From Coprobacter secundus (GTDB taxonomy: Bacteria > Bacteroidota > Bacteroidia > Bacteroidales > Coprobacteraceae), in assembly GCA_000803105.1 (NCBI GenBank), contig JTDA01000010.1, forward strand, positions 1-64,000: DNA of 64,000 nt, in the 5' to 3' direction. Made by a program: the position numbers and the translations under genes. The stretch's first letter is position 1. Every line of letters starts with the position of its first letter. The notes beneath the pieces were generated by a model. The model saw only the letters and a program-made list of their open reading frames with translations, was not told the origin of the DNA and did not search any database. Of the stretch, positions 53,416 to 63,006 are shown one piece after another.

Positions 53416-56361
53416 TTATTTGTTGTTGTAAGGTGTTACTTGCAGGCGGTATGAGCCTCCTTGCAGGAGAGACTTGTCGAAAGTGATGGCGAGGTCTTTG
53501 CTCTCACCGGGCATGAGGGTAAAGTAGTTGTCGTTCATCATGGCGGGAAGTATGCGTTCTCCGTCGGTGGTACGTACGGCCTGAACGTGTACGGCAAATG
53601 CTACTCCTTGCGCCGAACGCGGATTAGTGACGGTTGCATTGATGCATGCTTTGCCTTCTTCGTCACCATCGGCCAATTTGGAGGTAACTTTCAGCCGGGC
53701 TTCGGGCAAGGTATTCAATGCCGTAAAATCTCGACGGCCGTTTCCTCTCCAGTAGTTGTTCTCGGAGAGTACTTTTCCGGATTTGTCTTTCAGCGTAAGG
53801 CGTATAAAATGCACATCGGTGAGGCCTTCGGTGGGACGGGTCCCGCTGAGGACGTCGAAACTCCAGAGAGAATAACCGAACCACCATCCCAATTCGATGC
53901 CGAACATACGCACGTAACGGGCTTTTACTTCGGGGAAGGTGATTTCTTCCACGCCTTCGCGCCCTTCGTTCGTCTTGTATATTTCTTTCCAGTTTTTGGC
54001 GTCGTCCGAGATTTGTATTTTATAGGCTTTTCCATAGGCTGCTTCCCAATTGAGGCGTACGCCCCCGACCGATTGTATGCTGCCCAAGTCGACATATATC
54101 CATTCATTGTCGCTCCTATGCGCTGCCCAACGGGTATCGTCCTTGCCGTCCGATACATAGGAGGGGTCACCTTGTGCAGTAGACGAGGCTACTGCGGGCT
54201 TGCCCAGCGACAAGATTTCTCGCTCACGATTTACATCGAGGGTAAAACATGTGGTTGCCGTATTGGAGAGGGCATCGACAAGGGCTTTTTTCTGAAGGTG
54301 CTTTACCGGCTTGCCATCCATATTATAGATTACGGCTTCGGCTGTGAGTGCTTCGTAATTTCGTGCTGTGGTATTGGCAACTTTGATTTCTTCGGTAACG
54401 GGATTCCAGTATATATGGAGGGGCTCACATGCGGACTTGCACCCCCAATAAGCTCCTGTAAGGTCGTAATAGTAATCGTACGTCTGCCATACCATAGAGG
54501 GATATGCCGACTGCCCCATCCAAAGCATGATGCCTGAGGCATCTTCCCACATGTGGTCTAACCAGCCTTCGAAGAGGGCTTTATTAGATTCTATATTGAC
54601 AAGCTGGGCTTTGCGGCAAAAGTCTTGTGCGTCGCGGGCAGTTCCGAATTCCCGGTCGATGGACTCGGCATAACGGTCGGGCAAGGCATTGCCTGCTCCC
54701 GAACCGAAATAGTGCTTGTTCCACATATCATCGCGCGGCCACCAGTTCTCGCGGGGCATGAATTTACGGAAGCTCTCGAAGGTGGGAACTACGGCTGTTC
54801 CTATCTCGGTACGGAATCCCCAGCCCCGTTTACCGTCTCCTCCGGAAGAGGGGTCGGGGTATTTGCTGAAATAATAACGGGGGTCGAAGGCTCCCCAGTA
54901 ACCGCTTCCACTCAATCCTCCGGAGTTAGAACAGGGCTGGAAATAGCGGTCGCCTCCGTCGAAAGTACGAATGTTCTCGGCCATCCAACCGGTAAGCGGG
55001 GGTTCGGGTGTCGCTTCATTGTCACCACACCATACGGCTATACAGGGATGGTTGCGTACGCGCTTGATTTTTTCGAGCATGTTGTTGTTGAAAGCGTTCA
55101 GGTCATACGGCAGAGTCGGGTTGGAATTGATCCAGAAATCGTCCCAGACCATGATGCCGTATTTGTCGCAGTACTCGTAAAACTCGTCATCGGTAACCGA
55201 ACCGAGCCAATTACGAATCATATTGAAATTCATGTCTTTATGAAGCCATATCCGAGTCTCGTATTCCTGCCCGCGGCAGCGCAGCATATATTCCGACATG
55301 CCCCAATTGGCTCCTTTGACGAATACGGGGACTCCGTTGATGTGGATGTGGAAGATATCGCCTTCCTTGTCATAGGTATATTTACGGATACCGAACGTAA
55401 TGTCCCGGGTGTCGGATATTTCGTTACCCGCCAGAACTTCTATTTTGCAGTTGTACAAGTTGGGGTCTCCATACCCGTTGGGCCACCAGAGTTTGGGACT
55501 GTTGATACTTAACTGAGGGTAATAACGTTTGTCGAATTTTATTTTCCGGGTAGCTCCTGCCTCGATTTGTATCTCTTCTTCGAAGGTGATGTCCCCGGGT
55601 GTAATCGTGCCTTTGACGATGTATTTTTCTGCTCGGGAACGATTGTTTTCTACATCAAGCTCCAGCGAGAGGTCGGCTCTTGCATTGGTGGGCAAGTCGG
55701 TACGAATCCAGGGGTCGATAAGGGTTGCCGTACCGGTATTGCTCAAATAGACTTTGTCGGTAATACCGCTATTGAGACCCGGCACATAGGGCATCCAGTC
55801 CCACCCTCCGCTCGACAGGTAGTTGGGGCTCCCCTGATTGGCCAACGGGGTGCGAGGTATGTGCACCAGAACGGCCAATATATTCTTGCCATCTCGGTCT
55901 ATAATGTCGGTGACGTTGAAGCGTCCCCGATGCATAAATCCGTCTAACGTCCCTAACAGAGCCCCATTGAGGTATATGTCGGCTTTGCGGTTAACTCCGT
56001 TGAAATGTAACCAGACCAGTTCTTTTTTATAGTCGGCAGGGACTGTAAATTCGGCCCTGTACCAAAAGCTCCTGTCGTACTTGCTTCTATCGACCCGGTG
56101 TATATTGTCTCCGAAATTGGGGTCTTCCTCGTAGCCGGCTACTACATACGAGTTGAACACAGTCCCCGGAACTACGGCATCGACCCACGAGGACATATCG
56201 TAACGGGGGTCGGACAGGCGGCTGACGTCATTGCCGACTTCGGCCTGAGGTTTTACTTTCCATGTAATCGACGGGGTTCCGCTGTGGAGGTAGATATTTT
56301 CGGCCTGTAACGGAATGCAGCCCAGACATGCAGATATGAAGGCTGTACATATTTTTTTCAT
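53416..56361 (-). CDS. GH2-family glycosidase (beta-mannosidase/exo-glucosaminidase-like) with C-terminal F5/8-type-C domain
   Basis: 981 residues, signal peptide ending PLQA. GH2 jelly roll (WKVKPQAEVG, WVDAVVPGTVFNSYV, LHFNGVNRKADIYLNG), Ig-like domain, TIM barrel with NMIRNWLG, acid/base Glu449 in WCGDNEATPE and nucleophile Glu519 in FRTEIGTAVVP. This barrel style resembles exo-beta-D-glucosaminidases and mannosylglycoprotein endo-beta-mannosidases rather than LacZ. Inserted near residues 745-885 is a discoidin/CBM32-type domain (GKPAVASSTAQGDPSYVSDGKDDTRWA, YVDLGSIQSVGGVRLNWE split here, RYVRMFGIELG), followed by a last beta domain. Region 4 also holds a GH92 alpha-mannosidase, which would suit a beta-mannosidase acting on the N-glycan core; that assignment is inference. 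Confidence 0.85.
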   Translation of the reverse strand: MKKICTAFISACLGCIPLQAENIYLHSGTPSITWKVKPQAEVGNDVSRLSDPRYDMSSWVDAVVPGTVFNSYVVAGYEEDPNFGDNIHRVDRSKYDRSFWYRAEFTVPADYKKELVWLHFNGVNRKADIYLNGALLGTLDGFMHRGRFNVTDIIDRDGKNILAVLVHIPRTPLANQGSPNYLSSGGWDWMPYVPGLNSGITDKVYLSNTGTATLIDPWIRTDLPTNARADLSLELDVENNRSRAEKYIVKGTITPGDITFEEEIQIEAGATRKIKFDKRYYPQLSINSPKLWWPNGYGDPNLYNCKIEVLAGNEISDTRDITFGIRKYTYDKEGDIFHIHINGVPVFVKGANWGMSEYMLRCRGQEYETRIWLHKDMNFNMIRNWLGSVTDDEFYEYCDKYGIMVWDDFWINSNPTLPYDLNAFNNNMLEKIKRVRNHPCIAVWCGDNEATPEPPLTGWMAENIRTFDGGDRYFQPCSNSGGLSGSGYWGAFDPRYYFSKYPDPSSGGDGKRGWGFRTEIGTAVVPTFESFRKFMPRENWWPRDDMWNKHYFGSGAGNALPDRYAESIDREFGTARDAQDFCRKAQLVNIESNKALFEGWLDHMWEDASGIMLWMGQSAYPSMVWQTYDYYYDLTGAYWGCKSACEPLHIYWNPVTEEIKVANTTARNYEALTAEAVIYNMDGKPVKHLQKKALVDALSNTATTCFTLDVNREREILSLGKPAVASSTAQGDPSYVSDGKDDTRWAAHRSDNEWIYVDLGSIQSVGGVRLNWEAAYGKAYKIQISDDAKNWKEIYKTNEGREGVEEITFPEVKARYVRMFGIELGWWFGYSLWSFDVLSGTRPTEGLTDVHFIRLTLKDKSGKVLSENNYWRGNGRRDFTALNTLPEARLKVTSKLADGDEEGKACINATVTNPRSAQGVAFAVHVQAVRTTDGERILPAMMNDNYFTLMPGESKDLAITFDKSLLQGGSYRLQVTPYNNK

Positions 56362-56546
56362 ATTTTACGCTTTGTTTTTTGTTGTCGAAATTGTTTTTCT
56401 CTTTCTTTCCAAGGGTTTTGCCGGACGGATAAAATGGGGCATATCGTTTGCTGCCACGTCTTTTTTATTTATCCTAAAGACCGGCTTGCCATATATAGAT
56501 GATACTCCCCTTTTTATCGTCTCTTTCAAAAAGGGAAACGGGACGG
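56362..56546. other. Gap within the region 4 array with a terminator-like inverted repeat
   Basis: 185 bases between the clan GH-D gene and GH2. Near its right end CCCCTTTTT (about 56508) and AAAAAGGGAAAC (about 56527) can pair, a possible processing or attenuation hairpin. It is the largest gap in the array and may separate two transcripts. Confidence 0.35.
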
Positions 56547-58622
56547 CTACTCCAATGTGATACGATAGATGCGTGCATCTTTCCCGGGTATATCATAGTG
56601 AAGTTCCCCGTTTTCTACGGCAACGGACCGGCCCGTCCACAATTCTTTGACCGATACTACCTTGCGAGGGTCTATATCCAAGGCTTCCATAGATACCGAA
56701 TCGGAAAGGTCGCCTTCGGCACCGTAGTTGAAACAAGCGACGTAGAGATGATGCCCGTCACGCAGCATAAATACCGACTCGGCTCCGTAATGGGTACCGC
56801 GAAACGATTTGTAACCGTAGACGGGCATAAACGAACGTTCTAAAGATGCCAATGCGAGTATATCTTTATTGTCTAACAGCTGAACCGCCCGTTCGATGGA
56901 GAGCTTCGGATTTCCGGTTTTTGACGGCTCGTCAGTACTGAAGTTGTCGCCCAACAATATCATTCCGGTAACTACTCCGGTGGTAATACGTGCCCGGTTT
57001 TCGCCCTCTGTCTCTCCGTCTTTCTGCAATACAATATGGTCGGGGTCGTTGTACTGGAAAAGCTTATCGGTCCACCATCCATAAGAAAGAGCGTTCATCA
57101 CGTATTCAGAGTGTCCTATCGTGCCCCAAGCGTCGCAAGAGATGCGCCGGGAATTGCCATACTGGTAAGGGAAAAGCGGGGCTATCGAGAGGGAAAGGAA
57201 CATGTCGTCGCCTGCCAAACCGAGCAGATAGCTGAATCCCTGATTGTAGGCTTGTGTCCCGGTGGTAACATTCTTGTCGTAGTAAGAATCGCCTTGTACG
57301 GCTCCGTTGGTCACAAAGTCGAGTTTTACACATTTGAATCCCCATTCTTTGAACTTCTTGAACTGATATGCCATGCGTTCTTTTATGGCCGGATGGGTGG
57401 GGTCGACACAGTACCCGCCTTGTTTGTGGGGCTTCCCGTTTACATACAAGAAGCAATCTTTGTACTTGTATTTGTTCTGAGTTCCTTCTACATAGGAGTC
57501 GCCATTGTCGCCCCAGTATGAGAAGGGACACCAGTAAATTCCGGGAATCTGCCCGTTTTCTTCACATTTGCGAACGTATTGTTTCAACTGGTCTTCGCTC
57601 ATGTTGTCCCAAAAGGAGTCCAAGTCGAGGACAACTTTACCTTGTCTATTGTGGAATCCTTTGGGGTATAATGTATTACGGAAGAAATCGGAGGCATCGG
57701 CAGCTGCTTTATAGTTGAGATGATTGGCAAGTACCGCCCAACTATTCCAACCGACAGGGGCTCCTTGTGTCCAAGTAGAACGTATCGGGAGAACACAGGT
57801 ATTCGCTTCACCGTAGGCATTCATTCCTTCGCGCCAGTCATCGAAAACGCCCAGCATCATCTTGGCCGATTTTACACTATTGCCCTTTACCTTACCATGA
57901 GGTAACTTGTCGCGGGTAATATCGGAGGATGCTCCGGAATAGCAACAAAGCTGCTCGACAGTACCGTTGTCGGCCGACTTGACACGGACGGCGCTCTTCC
58001 AGGTGTCGTGCTCGACCGAGCCCAGCACTACTCCCTTGCGACTGTCGCCATGATAGAGCGAAGTGACTTCGTAAGAGGTGAGTTCGCCGGTCAGCTTGTG
58101 ACACTCGTAACGGATAAACCCGTCGTTGTCCCAGGGCACGAACAGCATCCTGTTCTGTTCGCTTCGGGGAAACCATGCGACCGGTGTTTCTGTAACAACC
58201 GGGGCCAGGTAGTTGGACGATATACCGGCATCACCGGTCAATTCGACTTCGGTAAGAATATAGGGGCGCTTGTCGTAGGTATATATCTTTTGCACCAATG
58301 CAACCGACGCCGAAGTACCGCTGAAACGAAAGGTATGGCATGTTCCTTTCCCGAAATTGTCATCGACCTTGTTCCGGGTATATTGCATCGTGGCGAATGA
58401 AGCGGGTGTCAGGGTCTTGGTCCCTATACCGGGAATGTCGCAAGTCGCTTCAGGACGGGCATTCGCAAATATGCGAAGCCCTTTATAGTCGTAATCGAAA
58501 CTTTTTGCCTGCTCGTCATAGGTGATGCGCCACCCTCTGTTTTTTATGGTTACGGCTCCGGCCCGCAGGGAAAATGCGGACAGAATAAATATGCTTAAAA
58601 ATAATATTGTTCCGGTTTTCAT
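56547..58622 (-). CDS. Clan GH-D alpha-galactosidase-like enzyme (GH27/GH36-related)
   Basis: 691 residues, signal peptide ending LRAGA. An N-terminal beta-sandwich of about 270 residues precedes a TIM barrel from about 290 (APVGWNSWAVLANHLNY, VVLDLDSFWDNM, GIYWCPFSYWG). Nucleophile Asp435 in CVKLDFVTNG and acid/base Asp497 in RISCDAWGTIGHSEYV fit the clan-D pair. The C-terminal domain is a beta sandwich ending KDARIYRITLE. Clan D covers alpha-galactosidases and alpha-N-acetylgalactosaminidases (GH27, GH36) and isomaltodextranases; I cannot place it in one family by eye. It follows the GH36 gene by 19 bases. With GH36 and GH110 it would give three alpha-galactose-directed enzymes in one array. 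Confidence 0.8.
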   Translation of the reverse strand: MKTGTILFLSIFILSAFSLRAGAVTIKNRGWRITYDEQAKSFDYDYKGLRIFANARPEATCDIPGIGTKTLTPASFATMQYTRNKVDDNFGKGTCHTFRFSGTSASVALVQKIYTYDKRPYILTEVELTGDAGISSNYLAPVVTETPVAWFPRSEQNRMLFVPWDNDGFIRYECHKLTGELTSYEVTSLYHGDSRKGVVLGSVEHDTWKSAVRVKSADNGTVEQLCCYSGASSDITRDKLPHGKVKGNSVKSAKMMLGVFDDWREGMNAYGEANTCVLPIRSTWTQGAPVGWNSWAVLANHLNYKAAADASDFFRNTLYPKGFHNRQGKVVLDLDSFWDNMSEDQLKQYVRKCEENGQIPGIYWCPFSYWGDNGDSYVEGTQNKYKYKDCFLYVNGKPHKQGGYCVDPTHPAIKERMAYQFKKFKEWGFKCVKLDFVTNGAVQGDSYYDKNVTTGTQAYNQGFSYLLGLAGDDMFLSLSIAPLFPYQYGNSRRISCDAWGTIGHSEYVMNALSYGWWTDKLFQYNDPDHIVLQKDGETEGENRARITTGVVTGMILLGDNFSTDEPSKTGNPKLSIERAVQLLDNKDILALASLERSFMPVYGYKSFRGTHYGAESVFMLRDGHHLYVACFNYGAEGDLSDSVSMEALDIDPRKVVSVKELWTGRSVAVENGELHYDIPGKDARIYRITLE

Positions 58623-58641
58623 GATAATGTCTTTCTATGAT

Positions 58642-60816
58642 TTACAATGCTACTGCCTCGAAAACAAGGCTCTCGTACTCGTCGCTCATATAGAACGCGA
58701 CACCGTGGTTCATCAGGAAATCGCCGGAGAATACTTTCCCCTCTAATGAGTCGAATCGTGACCAGCGATTGGGTATCTTGTTGAGCTCGTGCAGGCGATA
58801 TTGCTTGTCGGGGTCCAGTCCTTTGAGGTACAGTACTTGATGGTCTCCGTTCAGTGCCTTAGCCATGAGATAGGAATAAACAACGGCATGGCTCTTGTCT
58901 TCCAAAGCATACATAAGGGACACGCGGTTGCTCTCATAGGGCGACAGGAGGCGGTACATGTCACCGAACTGCACTACCTCTTTGACCCGGTTGTAATCGC
59001 TCATGGCCAGACGGCAATAGGCCTTTTCGTCGTCGGTCATCTGCCGGGGTTGCAAGTCCATACCGAGTTTGGCCGATGTGGCTACGTCGAAACGGAACTT
59101 CAAAGGTACCGTCCTGCCGGTGATGTGGTTGGGACATACCGAAACATGGCTTGCCATACAAATGGCGGGGAAGAACTGGCTGGCTCCCCACTGTATCTTG
59201 ATGCGGTCGAGTGCATCGGTATTGTCGCTAATCCAGAACTCGTCGAAATAGGGCAATGTACCGTAATCGATGCGTCCCCCACCACCGGAACATGCCATGA
59301 TGGTGACGTCGGGATACTTCTCCCGTACACGCTTGAGTACCGAATATAGACCTCTGACATACTCTATCCACAAGTGAGACTGCTTGTCGGCAGGGAGATA
59401 GCCGGATGCTGCATTCGTCATAAACCGGTTGCAGTCCCATTTGATATAAGATATGTCTTCGGTCTCGCTCATGGTCTTGTCTACTACGCTGAAAACGAAG
59501 TCCTGTACTTCCGGGTTACAAAGGTCGAGAACAAGCTGATTACGGCTCAAATCCAACGGGCGGTTGGGTTGTGTTATCACCCAATCGGGGTGTTTTTCAT
59601 AGAGTTCGCTTTTGGGATTTACCATCTCGGGTTCTAACCAGATACCGAACTTGATATTTCTCTTCTGACACTCTTTTACCAGATAGCCCAAGCCGTCGGG
59701 AAGTTTCTCCCGGTTTATCGTCCAATCGCCCAAACCGGCATTGTCGCTGTTTCTGGGGTGTTTCTTGCCGAACCAGCCATCGTCGAGAAGGAAAAGGTCG
59801 AATCCCATATCGGCGGCATCGTCGATGATACCGGTCAGTATTTCATTGTTAAAGTCGAAATAAGTGGCTTCCCAATTGTTCATCAACGTCATATGGGGCT
59901 TCGTCCCGTTGTATACTCCATATTGGCGGGCCCAGCGGTGAAAGCGGCGCGATACCGTACCTTTACCCTGATTGCTGTATGTGTACAGCAACGGTGGCGT
60001 AGTCAAGGTTTCGCCTTTTTTCAGGGTATATTGCCCGGCATACGAGTTGATACCTGATATGATGCGCAGCTTATCTTGGTTGTCGACACTGAAATGGAAG
60101 GCAAAACTTCCCGGCCATGCCAGCGTAGCCCCGATGACCTTGCCGCACTCTTCGGCCGCAGGCTTGTCCAAAGAGAGGTAGAAACAGGCATGCCCGTACT
60201 CGTTGGAGCGAACACCCAGGCGCGACTCGACGGTCTTTACCCCACGGGTGAGAGCACTCTCGGTCATGTGCATCTCATTTGCCCAATTTCCCCAAAACTG
60301 AGTCATATAATAATTTCTTGCATACAGGCTGATGCAGGACGAGGCGTAATCGTAAAGTACAACAGGCTTTTTCTCGTTACTGGTATATTCTACCCATTGT
60401 TCTATGATGTCTTCTTTCTCGTATGTCTTGAAGGAAACTTTTGCTCCGAATGCAAAATACGTGTCTTTCAAAAAGATGTCGGTCTGCACTTGATTATCGT
60501 TCAGACGACGCTGCTCGACCCTGTCAAACACCAATTCGGTAGAAGTGTTCCCGTCACCGTGTACGGCTCGAAGCGCCGGCTGGTGCACATATCCGGTTCC
60601 GAATGTAAGCAGTATTTCGTCGTTGGAAACCGGTACGAGTTCGCAATCCTTCTCCCTCAACCGATTGCCCAGATAGGACTGGCATAATTTGTTCTTGTCA
60701 TTTACCTTATACACCAAACTTGTATTGTCCGTCTGGATAACAATAGTTTCTTGTGATGTTGCATTTGCCAATAACGGAAATGACAACATTGTCATAAGTA
60801 CCGAAAAAAATTTCAT
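58642..60816 (-). CDS. GH36 alpha-galactosidase (or alpha-N-acetylgalactosaminidase)
   Basis: 724 residues, signal peptide ending LLANA. Classic GH36: beta-supersandwich N-terminal domain about 20-320, TIM barrel with FLLDDGWFGKKH, LGDWTINREKLPDGLGYLVKEC, FGIWLEPEMVNPKSELYEKHPDW, nucleophile Asp461 in YIKWDCNRF, acid/base Asp531 in FWISDNTDALDRI, and ASHVSVCPNHITGR. Retaining exo-enzyme for alpha-1,6- or alpha-1,3-linked galactose; some relatives release GalNAc from blood group A. First gene of the region 4 array; its promoter should lie in the 585 bases upstream, where I found no clear consensus. Confidence 0.94.
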   Translation of the reverse strand: MKFFSVLMTMLSFPLLANATSQETIVIQTDNTSLVYKVNDKNKLCQSYLGNRLREKDCELVPVSNDEILLTFGTGYVHQPALRAVHGDGNTSTELVFDRVEQRRLNDNQVQTDIFLKDTYFAFGAKVSFKTYEKEDIIEQWVEYTSNEKKPVVLYDYASSCISLYARNYYMTQFWGNWANEMHMTESALTRGVKTVESRLGVRSNEYGHACFYLSLDKPAAEECGKVIGATLAWPGSFAFHFSVDNQDKLRIISGINSYAGQYTLKKGETLTTPPLLYTYSNQGKGTVSRRFHRWARQYGVYNGTKPHMTLMNNWEATYFDFNNEILTGIIDDAADMGFDLFLLDDGWFGKKHPRNSDNAGLGDWTINREKLPDGLGYLVKECQKRNIKFGIWLEPEMVNPKSELYEKHPDWVITQPNRPLDLSRNQLVLDLCNPEVQDFVFSVVDKTMSETEDISYIKWDCNRFMTNAASGYLPADKQSHLWIEYVRGLYSVLKRVREKYPDVTIMACSGGGGRIDYGTLPYFDEFWISDNTDALDRIKIQWGASQFFPAICMASHVSVCPNHITGRTVPLKFRFDVATSAKLGMDLQPRQMTDDEKAYCRLAMSDYNRVKEVVQFGDMYRLLSPYESNRVSLMYALEDKSHAVVYSYLMAKALNGDHQVLYLKGLDPDKQYRLHELNKIPNRWSRFDSLEGKVFSGDFLMNHGVAFYMSDEYESLVFEAVAL

Positions 60817-61403
60817 ATCGTGTGTTTTATATTAAAAATTTATATCAGACCTAAATAATAAGAGATGATACATAAAGTTTACCTCCAAAAAGAAATCACA
60901 TTTTAACATTATAAATATTTCCTTTTTATTCCAATACGGAAAGTCTTGAACAAAGCCGATTCTCCAGTGCACAATATTTTATGCTACAAAATGACAAAAA
61001 ATATAAAGATTCTACCGACACAAATATTTCAAAAAATACGACGAATGTAGCATTTTACCTTTGTCCAAGCGGTGTATTTACAGTTATTGCATTTCACATC
61101 TACATTTGTTATAGTGAGTATACCGGCTTGCCTCCGACATTACGGACGGGACATTTTTTATATTCTTTGCCCAGGGAAAGAGGCTTTACAAAGTATCATA
61201 CGGCATATCGAGCATATTGCTTGGCGGAGGCTGCATCGGTATTTCTTCACTTATGTCTCAAAAAAAGGTCATCGAACGATGAAACGGGGCTATCGAACGA
61301 TTTATTCTCATAATTGATAAAAATAAAATTTCTTTTTTCGAATAAACTTCGTAAGTTTGCTTTGTAAATGTGTATCGGCAAGATACTGTATGACGATATT
61401 TAT
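60817..61403. other. Divergent intergenic region between GH36 and the cytidylate-kinase-like gene
   Basis: About 590 AT-rich bases. Open frames in it show no family likeness and no ribosome-binding site. It contains the -7-type box at 61352 for the plus-strand gene. No regulator-binding palindrome stood out. Confidence 0.5.
61352..61359 (+). promoter_or_regulatory. Candidate -7 promoter box for the cytidylate-kinase-like gene
   Basis: TAAGTTTG fits TAnnTTTG. With initiation near 61366 the ATG at 61404 has a leader of about 38 bases, whereas the ATG at 61368 would have almost none; this supports the inner start. Confidence 0.45.
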
Positions 61404-62033
61404 ATGAAAAACAATCTTATCATCACCATCGGACGTCAGTTCGGAAGCGGTGGCCGCGAGATAGGCCAGCGCCTCGCCAAATTATTCGATATTGCATACT
61501 ACGATAAGGAACTTATACAGGAAGCGGCCAAAGAAAGCGGCTTGAGCTCGGAATACTTCGAGAGGGCCGACGAGACGGCTCCGGGGTCTCTGCGCAACAT
61601 CCTCACCATGAGTTGGGCAACTCTAGGCAACTCTTTCGGCAACGACGGTACATTGAGCAACGAGAATATTTTCAAGTACCAGTCGGACGTGATTATCCAT
61701 CTGGCAGAAGACCATCCGAGCGTATTCGTAGGACGATGTGCCGATTATATACTCCGCGAAAACCCGATGTGCTTCAACGTATTTATCCATGCTCCGTTGA
61801 AGGACAGGATAGAGCGTATCATGAAACGTGAGCACATCTCGAAGGCGGAAGCTATGGAACTGGCTTCTAAAAAGAACAAATGCCGCGCCAACTATTATAA
61901 TTATTATACGGATAAGGAATGGGGGGCTGCCTCATCATACGACTTGTCGATAGACTCTTCGAAGCTGGGCTGTGAGGCTACGGCTCTGTATATCTACGAA
62001 TTTATCCAAAAAGTACAGAAAGGCAACTCATAA
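61404..62033 (+). CDS. Cytidylate-kinase-like family protein
   Basis: 209 residues with start at 61404 (MKNNLIITIGRQFGSGG), chosen because the P-loop then lies at the N-terminus as usual. The Walker-A-type loop GRQFGSGGREIG at about 8-20 and the following GQRLAKLFDIAYYDKELI are typical of the cytidylate-kinase-like family, which is distinct from the Cmk housekeeping enzyme. FVGRCADYILRENP and RIERIMKREHISKAEAMEL supply the nucleotide-binding and lid region; CRANYYNYYTDKEWG and YDLSIDSSKLGCEATALYI complete the fold. Cytoplasmic. The true phosphoacceptor in this family is not well defined. Followed 88 bases later by a DUF4923 gene. Confidence 0.9.
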   Translation: MKNNLIITIGRQFGSGGREIGQRLAKLFDIAYYDKELIQEAAKESGLSSEYFERADETAPGSLRNILTMSWATLGNSFGNDGTLSNENIFKYQSDVIIHLAEDHPSVFVGRCADYILRENPMCFNVFIHAPLKDRIERIMKREHISKAEAMELASKKNKCRANYYNYYTDKEWGAASSYDLSIDSSKLGCEATALYIYEFIQKVQKGNS

Positions 62034-62083
62034 GATGCCGGGAGTAGCCGGCCGGCCTTCGGGATATATATAATTATTTAACC

Positions 62084-62103
62084 GGGAGATTTCTTGTTCT
62101 CCC
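62084..62103 (+). terminator. Small hairpin after the kinase-like gene
   Basis: Arms GGGAGA (62084-62089) and TCTCCC (62098-62103), followed by an A/T-rich stretch. It sits 50 bases after the kinase stop and 18 before the DUF4923 start, so it may be a weak terminator or a leader structure. Confidence 0.35.
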
Positions 62104-62121
62104 ATTTATCATTACATCATT

Positions 62122-62748
62122 ATGAAAAAAAGTGCAGTTTTGATAGTAATCCTTGTCGTCAACGGGATTATGTCAAATGTGTTTTCACAGACAAAAACAA
62201 GTTTGAAAAATTTGTTAAATAACGTCGTAGAGGATGCTGTAAACTCAGTTACGAACAAAATCACGACGTTGACCCCCGAAGATATCGCGGGCACATGGAA
62301 GTATTCTGCTCCGGCCTGCGAATTTGAAAGCGGGGAGGTACTGAAAGATGCGGGCGGAAAACTGATTGCCGCCGAAGTGGAGAGCCAGCTCACCGATATA
62401 TACAGCAAAGCGGGGATTACGGCTTCGACTTTCGGATACAGCTTTGCCGACAGCACGTTTACCAACCAATACAAAAAAATCAACTTAAAAGGGGTGTATT
62501 CCCTCAACGGGACCGACAAGCAAATAGATATGACTTACCAAGTGGCCGGGCTTATCCGCCTGGGCGAGTCGTCGGCCAAGATAGAAAAAAACGGGGACAA
62601 ACTTGTCTTGCTCTTCGATGCGCAGAAACTGGTGAAGATATTGTCGACCTTGTCGGCCAAGACTTCGAGCACGACGCTGAAAACGGTAAACTCAATTTTA
62701 TCAAGTTACAAGAATGTTCTTATCGGATATGAGTTGACCCGACAGTAG
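62122..62748 (+). CDS. DUF4923-family secreted protein
   Basis: 208 residues with a signal peptide (MKKSAVLIVILVVNGIMSNVFS). The mature protein has IAGTWKYSAPACEFESGEVLK near 55-75, a lipocalin-like opening, an amphipathic helical segment with SQLTDIYSKAGI, and strands such as NLKGVYSLNGTDKQIDMTYQ, ending with a helical part. This matches DUF4923, a Bacteroidales family of unknown function predicted to be periplasmic. No lipobox is present. Encoded after the kinase-like gene on the same strand, but with a hairpin between them. Confidence 0.8.
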   Translation: MKKSAVLIVILVVNGIMSNVFSQTKTSLKNLLNNVVEDAVNSVTNKITTLTPEDIAGTWKYSAPACEFESGEVLKDAGGKLIAAEVESQLTDIYSKAGITASTFGYSFADSTFTNQYKKINLKGVYSLNGTDKQIDMTYQVAGLIRLGESSAKIEKNGDKLVLLFDAQKLVKILSTLSAKTSSTTLKTVNSILSSYKNVLIGYELTRQ

Positions 62749-62826
62749 ACCGTAGCGGCCCCTGCCCTATCTCATTTCCAGAAATATCGCCGGTTTGTTT
62801 TAAAAAAACTACTCAAGGCCATACAA

Positions 62827-62867
62827 ATAGAGGGAACTATATACTGCCTTACAGTAAAGCCCTCTAT
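62827..62867. repeat. Inverted repeat downstream of DUF4923
   Basis: Perfect arms ATAGAGGG (62827-62834) and CCCTCTAT (62860-62867), with an inner ACTG/CAGT pair. Possibly a transcript-end structure. Confidence 0.4.
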
Positions 62868-63006
62868 AAAGGAGTGTACAATTTACAGAGGGTTATGCCT
62901 TAATACGCTTTATTGTCTTGACAAAGATTCCATACAACAAGGCTATCATATAGTTGCCTAAGCAAATAGCACGTCTTGACAATATTATAACTCCGCTTCC
63001 CAAAAA

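Noticed and set aside
60981..61313. A 110-codon plus-strand frame upstream of the kinase-like gene
   Set aside because: Composition looks like intergenic sequence; no signal, domain or ribosome-binding site. A second frame in another register overlaps it.
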